Shown here in pieces: positions 37,640-45,613 of a DNA stretch of 64,000 nt (within the stretch, counting starts at the first letter, position 1; each line of letters begins with the position of its first letter). Origin of the DNA: Chryseobacterium formosense. Lineage in GTDB: Bacteria; Bacteroidota; Bacteroidia; Flavobacteriales; Weeksellaceae. The stretch is from the NCBI RefSeq assembly GCF_900116415.1, contig NZ_FPAP01000002.1:372001-436000 (forward strand). Reading direction: 5' to 3'. The translations under genes and the position numbers were made by a program. Under the pieces are notes generated by a model, which was not told the DNA's origin, ran no database searches, and saw only the letters and a program-made list of their open reading frames with translations.

Positions 37640-39226
37640 TTGAAAACAATAAATAAAATAGCATTTAACGAGATTGAAAGCATACCGCAACTGGTAAAAG
37701 ATTTTCTGAATCATCAGATAGAAGGTTTCGAAAACTATACTTTTTCGTTAGAAAATTTTGCAAGACAAATTCATTCAAAACAAAATTCTTTCTCATCAGA
37801 GAAAAGAGAAATTCTCGTTGAGACCCTTAAATCTCAGCTTTCTGATTTTACGATTTCAAAAAAACAATCAGAAAATTTAGAGAATTTAAAACAAAAAAAT
37901 ACATTTACGATAACAACTGGACATCAGCTGAATCTTTTTTCAGGACCTGTGTTTTTCGTATATAAGATTCTCCAGACGATAAAAACCTGCTCATATTTAC
38001 AGCAGAATTTTCCGGACTTTAATTTTATTCCGGTATATTGGATGGCTTCTGAAGATCATGATTTTGCTGAGATTAATCATTTTAAAACAGAGAATAATTA
38101 CTACGAGATCAACGAGAAATCCGGAAGTGCTGTAGGAAGAATTCAAATCAATGATACCTTTTTCATTTCAGAATTTGAAAAAGAATTCAAAGATTCTATT
38201 TTCGGAACTGAACTGATTTTAATGCTGAAAGAAGCGTATAAAACCGGAAATACTTTAACGGAAGCAATTCAGACGCTTGTAAACCGATTGTTTAGTGACT
38301 TTGGTCTGTTAATTTTAGACGGCGATTCAAAAGCTTTGAAAAATCAGATGAAAGATGTTTTTAAAGATGAGCTTCAAAATTTCAGCTTACATCAAAATTC
38401 AAAAGCGAAAGTAGATTTTCTGACTGAGAAATACAGTAAAGTTCAGGTGAATCCTCGGGAAATAAATCTTTTTTATCTTTCTGAAACCAGAGACCGGATA
38501 GATTTTGACGGTGAAAAATATTTTGTGGTCGATAAAAATATTCAGTTTACCGAAGAAGAAATTCTGACTGAGCTTGAAAACTTTCCGGAAAAATTCAGCC
38601 CGAATGCATTGATGCGTCCTGTTTATCAGGAAACGGTTTTGCCAAACCTTGCTTATATCGGAGGAAATGCTGAGATCATGTATTGGCTGGAACTGAAAGA
38701 TTATTTTTCTGAAATAAATTTACCTTTTCCTATTTTAATTCCCAGAAACTCAATGTTGTTTTTAAAAGAAAAAACGTTGGGTAAAATGGCTAAGCTGGAT
38801 TTAAAAATGGAAGATTTCTTCCAGAATTTCACTAAAATTACCAATAATAAGATTTTAGATAACAATGAAATTCTTAATTTGCTTAATGAAAAAGAAAATC
38901 TTCTCACGAGACAGTTTTCAGAATTGAAAAATGTAGCTGAAACGACAGAGCAATCTTTTGGAAATCTGGTAAAAGCTGAAGAAGTAAGACAGCTAAAGTC
39001 TTTCGAAAGAATGAAAAAGAGGCTTCTTAGAGCTGAGAAAATCAAGCAAAGCGAATTATTGGAGCGTCTTGAAAATTTATTTTTAGACGTCCATCCTTCT
39101 AAAACATGGCAGGAAAGAATTTTTAATTTCTCTGTGTTTTTTGCAGACTTAGGCTATTCGTGGATAGAATTTTGTCTGGAAGAAATGGTTGTGGAAGATT
39201 CAAAATTAATAATTGTTGCCATTTAA
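37640..39226 (+). CDS. bshC: Bacillithiol biosynthesis cysteine-adding enzyme BshC
   Basis: A 528-residue enzyme that adds cysteine to GlcN-malate, the last step of bacillithiol synthesis. Recognisable regions are FTITTGHQLNLFSGPVFFVY, then NFIPVYWMASEDHDFAEI, and a coiled-coil-like helical stretch near residues 410-480. Translation seems to start at TTG (37640), just downstream of the porin stop. This indicates that the organism uses bacillithiol as its low-molecular-weight thiol, as known for several Bacteroidota. bshA and bshB are not in the window. Confidence 0.93.
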   Translation: MKTINKIAFNEIESIPQLVKDFLNHQIEGFENYTFSLENFARQIHSKQNSFSSEKREILVETLKSQLSDFTISKKQSENLENLKQKNTFTITTGHQLNLFSGPVFFVYKILQTIKTCSYLQQNFPDFNFIPVYWMASEDHDFAEINHFKTENNYYEINEKSGSAVGRIQINDTFFISEFEKEFKDSIFGTELILMLKEAYKTGNTLTEAIQTLVNRLFSDFGLLILDGDSKALKNQMKDVFKDELQNFSLHQNSKAKVDFLTEKYSKVQVNPREINLFYLSETRDRIDFDGEKYFVVDKNIQFTEEEILTELENFPEKFSPNALMRPVYQETVLPNLAYIGGNAEIMYWLELKDYFSEINLPFPILIPRNSMLFLKEKTLGKMAKLDLKMEDFFQNFTKITNNKILDNNEILNLLNEKENLLTRQFSELKNVAETTEQSFGNLVKAEEVRQLKSFERMKKRLLRAEKIKQSELLERLENLFLDVHPSKTWQERIFNFSVFFADLGYSWIEFCLEEMVVEDSKLIIVAI

Positions 39227-39245
39227 TTTTAAAGAAGTATTTTTG
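39216..39245 (+). promoter_or_regulatory. Promoter within the 3' end of bshC, upstream of the LysM protein
   Basis: TTG at 39216-39218, a 19-base spacer and TATTTTTG at 39238-39245. The ATG follows at 39264. It allows the LysM gene to be expressed apart from bshC. Confidence 0.65.
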
Positions 39246-39263
39246 TAACTTATAATATCGAAA

Positions 39264-40985
39264 ATGATTAAGAGGTTTTTTGTACTATCTGGTTTATGTA
39301 TGTTTTTGGGCTTATCTGCTCAGAAAACACACACGGTTATAAAAGGGGATACTCCATACAATATTTCTAAGAAATACGGAATTTCTGTAGATGAGCTATT
39401 CAAGTTAAATCCTAAAGTTAAAGAAGGAAAACTTGCCATTGGTGATGTTGTTAATGTAAAAGGGGGTAGTAATTCCACTACAAAAACACCTGTTACAACT
39501 ACTTCTGCACAGACAGGTAAAATTATTCTTCAGCCAAAACAAACTATTTACGGTATTACAAAACAATACAGAATTTCTGAAACGGATCTAAGAAAATTAA
39601 ATCCTGATCTGGATTCTCACACCAAAATCGGTGACGAAATCACGTTGCCTCTTGAAAGCATAAAAAAATATGGCGGAAATCAAACTGTAGCTACAACAAA
39701 ACCTGTTGAAACAGCGCCTGTGGAAACTGCTTCTGCATCAAATACTAAAACGAAAATTGATTCAGGAAACGAAAGATCTTCAGCTTCGAATTCCCACTCA
39801 GGTCAGGATGAATATGCTACTTACACTGTAGAATCAGGAGATACTGTTTTTTCAATCGTCAATAAATTTGGGGTTAGCATTGATGAACTGATTGCATTAA
39901 ATCCCGATTTAGCAAAAGGTTTAAAAGCCGGAATGGTTTTAAAGATCAGAAAACTTGACGCAGCATACATTAAAAAGAATGGTGATGCTTTAAGTGTGGT
40001 TCTAATGTTACCTTTCGGTTACAATACAGGGCAAACACAATATCGTGCTATGGCAACCGATTTTCTTACAGGTGCTAAACTAGCGATTGAAAGGAATGCT
40101 GCTGGTGGACAAAAATTAGATATAAAAATTGTTGATTCAGGAAATGAAGATTCATTCAAGAGTTCTTTGTCTCAAATCAATCCAAATAATACCGATTTAA
40201 TTATCGGGCCATTTTTCAAGTCAAATGTGATTGATCTCTTAGATTTTACAAAAACTCAGAAAATTCCTGTGGTTGCTCCTTTTGCAAACTCTCCGGAATT
40301 ATACAACTACAGCAACCTGATTATCGTTGAAACAAACGACCAGACGTATGCCGATAAAATTGCGGAAGAAGTAAAATCGGTTTATTCTGATCAGAAAATA
40401 TATATTCTTGCAGATTCGAAAAAAGATAATGCGAATTATCTGAAGTCTAGTCTTGAAAAAAATGTTAAAAATGCACAGGTAAGTATTGTATCGTCTGCTT
40501 CTGATATTCAGTTGGATCAAAATATGATGACAGGTCAGTCTGCTCCCGTTATTGCCATTTTAGCAAGCGATAATGATACAGTAGGGGAAGCTTTTTCTAG
40601 TAAAGTTATTGCTTTGTCTAAAGAAGTTCAGGGTGTGAAAGCCTTCAGTATGTATGCTGTTCCGAGCTTCGAGAAAAAAGTTGACGAACTAAGTCAGGCA
40701 AGTCTTGTTTATCTGATGGACAGAAAGATTAACACGGATGGCAATTTTGAAAAAGAAATTTTAGCGGCTTATAAAGCAAAATATTGTAAAGTTCCTGGCA
40801 AATATGCTGTAATTGGTTTCGACGTTGTTAACGATATGTTGACAAGAGAAAACAAAAAAGGCGAAATCTTTAAACAGATCAATAAAGTTCAGACCCAGCT
40901 TGCTACCAAGTTTGAATTTGTAAAATCTAAATCAAACGGAGCTTATGTAAACACTGGTTTCCGTGTGATCAGATTGGTTCCTTAA
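39264..40985 (+). CDS. LysM-repeat protein fused to a periplasmic-binding-like domain
   Basis: A 573-residue exported protein. A signal peptide (cut after SAQ20) is followed by three LysM modules at roughly 22-66, 85-128 and 183-230 (for example HTVIKGDTPYNISKKYGISV and YTVESGDTVFSIVNKFGVSI). LysM binds peptidoglycan. Residues 235-573 form a type I periplasmic binding protein-like fold, with LPFGYNTGQTQYRAMATDFL and DLIIGPFFKSNVIDLL resembling Leu/Ile/Val-binding proteins and LpoA-like regulators. The combination suggests a cell-wall-anchored sensor or regulator of peptidoglycan synthesis. The exact role is unknown. fabD follows 54 bases downstream. Confidence 0.85.
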   Translation: MIKRFFVLSGLCMFLGLSAQKTHTVIKGDTPYNISKKYGISVDELFKLNPKVKEGKLAIGDVVNVKGGSNSTTKTPVTTTSAQTGKIILQPKQTIYGITKQYRISETDLRKLNPDLDSHTKIGDEITLPLESIKKYGGNQTVATTKPVETAPVETASASNTKTKIDSGNERSSASNSHSGQDEYATYTVESGDTVFSIVNKFGVSIDELIALNPDLAKGLKAGMVLKIRKLDAAYIKKNGDALSVVLMLPFGYNTGQTQYRAMATDFLTGAKLAIERNAAGGQKLDIKIVDSGNEDSFKSSLSQINPNNTDLIIGPFFKSNVIDLLDFTKTQKIPVVAPFANSPELYNYSNLIIVETNDQTYADKIAEEVKSVYSDQKIYILADSKKDNANYLKSSLEKNVKNAQVSIVSSASDIQLDQNMMTGQSAPVIAILASDNDTVGEAFSSKVIALSKEVQGVKAFSMYAVPSFEKKVDELSQASLVYLMDRKINTDGNFEKEILAAYKAKYCKVPGKYAVIGFDVVNDMLTRENKKGEIFKQINKVQTQLATKFEFVKSKSNGAYVNTGFRVIRLVP

Positions 40986-41039
40986 TTTTCAGGAACGGTA
41001 TATTAAACTAAATATTTGTATTAATTTTTAAATAAATAA

Positions 41040-41915
41040 ATGAAAGCACTTGTATTTCCTGGGCAGGGATCACAGTTTGTAGGTATGGGAAAAGAGTTGT
41101 ACGATTCCCGTAAAGACATCAAAGATCTGATGGAATCTGCCAATGAAATTTTAGGTTTCGATATTCTTTCCCTTATGTTTAGCGGGACAGATGAAGATCT
41201 TAAAAAAACTGAAGTTACACAACCTTCAATCTTTATACATTCTGTTGCTGCGCTGAAAGCTGTAAATGGTCTTGGTGCAGAAATGGTTGCTGGGCACTCT
41301 TTAGGAGAATTTTCTGCATTAGTGGCAAACGGAGTTTTATCTTTCGATGACGGTTTGAAACTGGTTTCTGAAAGAGCAAAAGCAATGCAGGCTGCTTGTG
41401 ATGCCAATCCGAGCTCGATGGCTGCAATTTTAGGATTGGATGATGCTAAAGTAGAAGAAATCTGTGCATCAATCAGTGGAGTTGTTGTTCCTGCAAATTA
41501 CAACTGTCCCGGGCAATTGGTGATTTCCGGAGAAACGGCTGCAGTAGAAGAAGCTTGCGCAAAATTAAAAGAAGCAGGCGCAAAAAGAGCATTGCTTTTA
41601 CCGGTAAACGGAGCTTTCCATTCACCATTAATGCAACCTGCACAGGAAAGATTGGCAACTGCTATTGAGAACACAAAATTCAGAAACGCAACAATTCCTG
41701 TTTATCAGAATATCACGACAACTGCTGTTACAGATCCTGATCAGATTAAAGCGAATCTTATCGCTCAGTTGACAGGTCCTGTGAAATGGACACAGTCTGT
41801 TCAGAATATGATCAAAGACGGAGCAACTAATTTCGTAGAAGTAGGTCCCGGAAAAACACTTCAGGGATTAATCAAGAAAATTGATAGCGAAGTAGCTTCT
41901 GCTTCTGCAATCTAA
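41040..41915 (+). CDS. fabD: ACP S-malonyltransferase
   Basis: A 291-residue cytoplasmic enzyme that moves malonyl from CoA to acyl carrier protein for fatty acid synthesis. GQGSQFVGMG lies at the start, the nucleophile Ser87 is in GHSLGEFSAL, and the catalytic His194 is in NGAFHSPLM. QPSIFIHSVAAL fits the acyl-binding wall. Length and order match FabD closely. It is followed 11 bases later by a GHMP kinase gene. Confidence 0.97.
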   Translation: MKALVFPGQGSQFVGMGKELYDSRKDIKDLMESANEILGFDILSLMFSGTDEDLKKTEVTQPSIFIHSVAALKAVNGLGAEMVAGHSLGEFSALVANGVLSFDDGLKLVSERAKAMQAACDANPSSMAAILGLDDAKVEEICASISGVVVPANYNCPGQLVISGETAAVEEACAKLKEAGAKRALLLPVNGAFHSPLMQPAQERLATAIENTKFRNATIPVYQNITTTAVTDPDQIKANLIAQLTGPVKWTQSVQNMIKDGATNFVEVGPGKTLQGLIKKIDSEVASASAI

Positions 41916-41926
41916 ATTACAATACA

Positions 41927-42832
41927 ATGGGCGAAATTTATTCACCGGGAAAGCTGATGCTTACTTCAGAATATTTCGCTGTAGACGGAGCTCTTGTCCT
42001 TGCTGTACCCACAAAGCTAGGACAGGAGTTTTTTTTTGAAGAAAAGCATGACGGAAAATCAATCGTTTTCTGGGAAGCTTATCATCAAAACAAATTATGG
42101 TTAAAAGTTGTCATTGATTACAAAAACTGGCAGATTTTAGAGACCAATATTACTTCAAGCGCAGAGTTTATTCTGAAAACTCTCCAAAATGTTCAGAATC
42201 TTTCTGAAACTAAATTTAAAAATACAACGACCTATCTTTTAAAAACAAACCTTCAGTTTCCTCCAGATTACGGTTTGGGAAGCAGCTCTACTTTAATGAA
42301 TAATTTGGCAGAGTGGGCGCAAATTGACCCTTTTCATTTGAATTCAATGAGTTTGGGTGGAAGCGGGTACGATATTGCTGTTGCGCATGCGAAATCTGCA
42401 GTATTATTTCAGAATAAACCTGAAATACATTTTGAGAAAGTAGATTTCAACCCAAGTTTTAAAAATGAACTGATTTTTATTCATCTTAATCAAAAACAGG
42501 ATAGCCGTGAAGCAATCAATCTTTACAAGTCAAAATTAAAGTCTCAAAATCTGATTGATGAATTTTCTGATCTCACAAGAAATATTTTAATGTGTAATGA
42601 ATTAGATAAATTTTCTGAACTAATAATGTTACATGAACAAAATATTTCCGATTTTATTAAAATTCCTACAGTTAAATCACTTTTTTTTGCAGATTGTGCA
42701 AAATTTGTCAAAAGTTTAGGCGCTTGGGGCGGAGATTTTGTAATGAGTGCAAAATTTGAAGGCTTTGAAGACTATTTTTGGGGAAAAGGTTTTACAACAA
42801 TTTTCGAATGGGATGGTTTAATTGATTGTTAG
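41927..42832 (+). CDS. GYDIA family GHMP kinase
   Basis: A 301-residue member of the GHMP kinase superfamily, in the clade named after its GYDIA motif (seen in SLGGSGYDIAVAHAKS). The ATP-binding motif is PPDYGLGSSSTLMNNL. This clade is typical of Flavobacteriia and is usually regarded as a mevalonate-pathway-related kinase, although its substrate has not been proven to my knowledge. It lies 11 bases downstream of fabD, so they may be co-transcribed. pckA follows 128 bases later with its own leader. Confidence 0.88.
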   Translation: MGEIYSPGKLMLTSEYFAVDGALVLAVPTKLGQEFFFEEKHDGKSIVFWEAYHQNKLWLKVVIDYKNWQILETNITSSAEFILKTLQNVQNLSETKFKNTTTYLLKTNLQFPPDYGLGSSSTLMNNLAEWAQIDPFHLNSMSLGGSGYDIAVAHAKSAVLFQNKPEIHFEKVDFNPSFKNELIFIHLNQKQDSREAINLYKSKLKSQNLIDEFSDLTRNILMCNELDKFSELIMLHEQNISDFIKIPTVKSLFFADCAKFVKSLGAWGGDFVMSAKFEGFEDYFWGKGFTTIFEWDGLIDC

Positions 42833-42960
42833 TCAATTGATTAATTAAATCATTTTTTATTTGCCATTTTCGCTTATATGTTTATATTTATCGAAGTTTA
42901 ACAAATAGTTAATATTAATTATGTTAAACCGACAAAAAGCAAAAAGAAAATATAAGTAAA

Positions 42961-44577
42961 ATGAAAAACGCCAGAATCATCCAGGATTTACAAAAATTAG
43001 GGATTAAAGGAGATTACGAATTAATTTATAATCCTTCATACGAAGAATTATATCAAGCGGAAGTTTCGCCTGAAAATCAGGGTTTTGAAAAAGCTGAACT
43101 TACAGAATCGGGTGCAGTTTCTGTAAAAACAGGAATTTTCACAGGTCGCTCGCCTAAAGACAGGTATATTGTACAGGATGATGTAACGAAAGATACTATT
43201 TTCTGGGATGGTAAAGTAAATTTACCAACAACTCCCGAAGTTTTCGAATCTTGTAAAGATTTAGTTTTAAATCAACTTTCTAATGCCAAAAAAATCTATG
43301 TTGTCGATACATTTTGCGGTACAAACGAAGATACAAGACTTAAAGTAAGATTTATCGTGGAAGTTGCGTGGCAGGCGCATTTCGTTACGAATATGTTTAT
43401 CAGACCTTCTCATTACGATTTAGAAAATTACGGTGAGCCGGATTTCACAGTGATCAATGGTTCAAAAACAACCAATCCAAACTGGGAAGAGCAGGAATTA
43501 AATTCTGAAAATTTTGTGATGTTCAACCTTACTCAAAAACTGCAGATTATCGGAGGAACTTGGTATGGTGGAGAAATGAAAAAAGGAATGTTTGCAATGA
43601 TGAATTATTACCTTCCATTAAAAGGTATGGCTTCAATGCACTGTTCTGCAAACGTCGGTGAGGAGGGAGATGTTGCTCTTTTCTTCGGACTTTCAGGGAC
43701 GGGAAAAACAACTTTGTCTGCAGATCCTAAAAGATATTTAATTGGAGACGATGAGCACGGTTGGGATAACAACGGAGTTTTCAACTATGAAGGTGGATGT
43801 TATGCTAAAGTAATTGATTTGTCAGCAGAAAAAGAACCGGATATTTTTAGAGCCATCAAGAGAGATGCGCTTCTTGAAAATGTTGTTGTAAATAACGGTA
43901 TTGCCGATTATACTGATGGTTCTATCACAGAAAATACGAGAGTTTCTTACCCGATCTACCATATCAACAAAATCGTTTTGCCTTCAAAAGCTGGTCATGC
44001 GAGCAAGATTGTTTATCTTTCTGCTGATGCTTTCGGAGTGTTGCCTCCGGTTTCAATTTTAGATGAAGATCAGGCTCAATACCACTTCCTTTGCGGATAT
44101 ACTTCAAAATTAGCAGGTACAGAGAGAGGAATTACAGAACCTGAACCATCGTTCTCTCCGGCTTTTGGGGAAGCATTCCTTACATTGCACCCAACAATGT
44201 ATTCTAAAACATTAATCGGGAAAATGAAAGAGCACGGTGCAAAAGCGTATTTGGTAAATACAGGTTGGAACGGTACCGGAAAGAGAATTTCATTAAAAGA
44301 TACAAGAGCAATTATTGATGCGATCATCGACGGATCAATCGAAAATGCTGAGAAAACTACTCTTCCAATTATGAATCTTGAGATTCCGAAGACATTGCCA
44401 AATGTTTCTGAAGGTATTCTTGATCCAAGAGAAACCTACAGTGATGTTGCAGAATGGGAAGAAAAAGCAAAAGATCTTGCTGCAAAATATATCAAAAACT
44501 TCGAGCAGTACTGCGGTAATGACGAAGCCAAAAAGCTGATTGCTTCTGGTCCTCAATTGCAGGAACAGACCATTTAG
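42961..44577 (+). CDS. pckA: Phosphoenolpyruvate carboxykinase (ATP)
   Basis: A 538-residue enzyme that converts oxaloacetate and ATP to phosphoenolpyruvate, the gluconeogenic entry step. The ATP-binding loop is GLSGTGKTT (243-251), followed by [18 protein letters not shown] with the metal ligands. The N-terminal [15 protein letters not shown] and mid-protein [14 protein letters not shown] are signature sequences for the ATP-dependent form. A terminator follows 11 bases after the stop. Confidence 0.98.
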   Translation: MKNARIIQDLQKLGIKGDYELIYNPSYEELYQAEVSPENQGFEKAELTESGAVSVKTGIFTGRSPKDRYIVQDDVTKDTIFWDGKVNLPTTPEVFESCKDLVLNQLSNAKKIYVVDTFCGTNEDTRLKVRFIVEVAWQAHFVTNMFIRPSHYDLENYGEPDFTVINGSKTTNPNWEEQELNSENFVMFNLTQKLQIIGGTWYGGEMKKGMFAMMNYYLPLKGMASMHCSANVGEEGDVALFFGLSGTGKTTLSADPKRYLIGDDEHGWDNNGVFNYEGGCYAKVIDLSAEKEPDIFRAIKRDALLENVVVNNGIADYTDGSITENTRVSYPIYHINKIVLPSKAGHASKIVYLSADAFGVLPPVSILDEDQAQYHFLCGYTSKLAGTERGITEPEPSFSPAFGEAFLTLHPTMYSKTLIGKMKEHGAKAYLVNTGWNGTGKRISLKDTRAIIDAIIDGSIENAEKTTLPIMNLEIPKTLPNVSEGILDPRETYSDVAEWEEKAKDLAAKYIKNFEQYCGNDEAKKLIASGPQLQEQTI

Positions 44578-44588
44578 AAATAGTGAAG

Positions 44589-44619
44589 AAAGGCTCATCA
44601 ATTTGATGAGCCTTTTTTT
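44589..44619 (+). terminator. Intrinsic terminator of pckA
   Basis: A perfect 12-base stem AAAGGCTCATCA (44589-44600) with complement at 44604-44615, loop ATT, and a T run to 44619. Confidence 0.93.
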
Positions 44620-44631
44620 ATTTTATCATGA

Positions 44632-44710
44632 AGTAATCTGCGTAATCCCTAAAATCTGCAAGAGAAAGTTTTACGCAATCATCTGTGTAAATCCGTGATA
44701 TCTGTGGGAA
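44632..44710. repeat. Intergenic repeat, 'ATCTGTGTAAATCCGTG' family
   Basis: The stretch contains TAATCTGCGTAATCCC in its left half and ATCTGTGTAAATCCGTG at 44681-44697. Closely similar sequences occur at 52909-52988, where the first half is in inverted orientation and the second in direct orientation. No coding capacity. Dispersed repeats of this type occur in many Flavobacteria. Confidence 0.7.
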
Positions 44711-45118
44711 TTACTTCAAACTCAAAATAGCCAATCGATATCCCTCCATTCCAAAACCTGATAATACTGCATCGGTATTTGTTGCTGTCACAGATTTCTG
44801 CCGAAACTCTTCTCTTTTATAAATATTGCTGATGTGAACTTCCACTTTCGGCTTCTGAATATTCTTTAAACAATCCGCAATCGCATAAGAATAATGCGTA
44901 AAAGCTCCGGGATTAATAACCAACGCATCAAAATCATCATGCTGGAGTCTGTTAATCAATTCTCCTTCAATATTCGATTGATAATATTGAATCTCATAGG
45001 AAGGAAATTCAGATTTTAAATTTTCCAGATAATCTTCCATTGAAGTAGTTCCGTAAATCTCTGGTTCTCTTGTTCCCAGCAAGTTCAGATTCGGGCCGTT
45101 TACTATTAAAACTTTCAT
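44711..45118 (-). CDS. aroQ: 3-dehydroquinate dehydratase, type II
   Basis: A 135-residue type II dehydroquinase of the shikimate pathway. Recognisable parts are MKVLIVNGPNLNLLGTREPE with the catalytic Tyr in EIYG just after, NPGAFTHYSYAI, and HISNIYKREEFRQKS with conserved His and Arg residues. The protein is slightly shorter than most family members (about 145) but complete. It is transcribed against pckA and separated from the riboswitch region by a repeat. It makes 3-dehydroshikimate. Confidence 0.96.
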   Translation of the reverse strand: MKVLIVNGPNLNLLGTREPEIYGTTSMEDYLENLKSEFPSYEIQYYQSNIEGELINRLQHDDFDALVINPGAFTHYSYAIADCLKNIQKPKVEVHISNIYKREEFRQKSVTATNTDAVLSGFGMEGYRLAILSLK

Positions 45119-45140
45119 CCTATAAAATTAAAAAGTTTTT

Positions 45141-45195
45141 CCGTCAGTTCGAGTGTTTTTCGAAATGAAATGAAGAAAAATGTATCGGGAACTTT
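45141..45195. repeat. Intergenic repeat with TTCGAGTG/TTTTTCGAAATG inversion
   Basis: Contains CGTCAGTTCGAGTG followed by TTTTTCGAAATGAAATG and later TGTATCGGGAAC. I recall closely similar repeats between genes of Chryseobacterium, but only one copy is visible here. No gene is present, and its role is unknown. Confidence 0.45.
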
Positions 45196-45396
45196 TAAAA
45201 ATATATTAAGGTATTTAAATTTTTTTTAATGATAATCTAAATTACATTTAAATCTCAATTTTATCATTACATTATTTTTAATGATATTTCTCATATTTGA
45301 AAATTTAATATTTTTTATAACTGTCTATAATTGATGTTTTTAAAATAAAATTACGTTAATTTTTATAAAATTTATATTCAAAATTTTAAAGTCTAC

Positions 45397-45427
45397 TTGT
45401 TTTGTAGACTTTTTGTTTTTAGATTTG
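45397..45427 (+). promoter_or_regulatory. Promoter of the SAM riboswitch transcript
   Basis: TTG at 45397-45399, a 20-base spacer and TAGATTTG at 45420-45427, a full match to TAnnTTTG. The predicted start is near 45433, exactly where the aptamer P1 stem begins. The -33 element lies in the loop of a hairpin (arms AAAGTCTAC at 45388-45396 and its complement at 45404-45412), so the site may also bind a regulator. Confidence 0.75.
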
Positions 45428-45432
45428 CAACG

Positions 45433-45529
45433 GCTTATAAAGAAAGATGGAGGGAACTGACCCTATGAAATCTTAACAACCTGCACTGTGCAAGGTGTTA
45501 CATTCAGCCTTGAAAAAGGAAAGATGAGC
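45433..45529 (+). ncRNA. SAM-I (S-box) riboswitch aptamer
   Basis: The stretch fits the S-box consensus in order. P1 GCTTAT (45433-45438) pairs with ATGAGC (45524-45529). The core GATGGAGGGAACTGACCC and ATGAAATCTTAACAACC follow, with AAGAT pairing to ATCTT in P2 (in place of the usual GGGT/ACCC). P3 is CCTGCA-CTG-TGC-AAGG, then GGTGTTACATTCAGCC, and the P4 arm CC...GG. This RNA binds S-adenosylmethionine and lowers expression of methionine-related genes. It lies in the leader of the SusC gene at 45614. The downstream expression platform (45530-45613) shows no obvious terminator, so the mode of control is open. Confidence 0.92.
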
Positions 45530-45613
45530 AAAGTGTTAATCATGATTATTGATGCCGTTTGCTGTCTTTTCTATAAAAGGTCAAAATTTAATTAGCAGTA
45601 AATAAAATGGATT

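Noticed and set aside
45427..45562. Possible P0 helix (GCAACGGC with GCCGTTTGC) around the SAM aptamer
   Set aside because: The 5' arm overlaps the -7 box and lies before the predicted transcript start, so it is probably not in the RNA.
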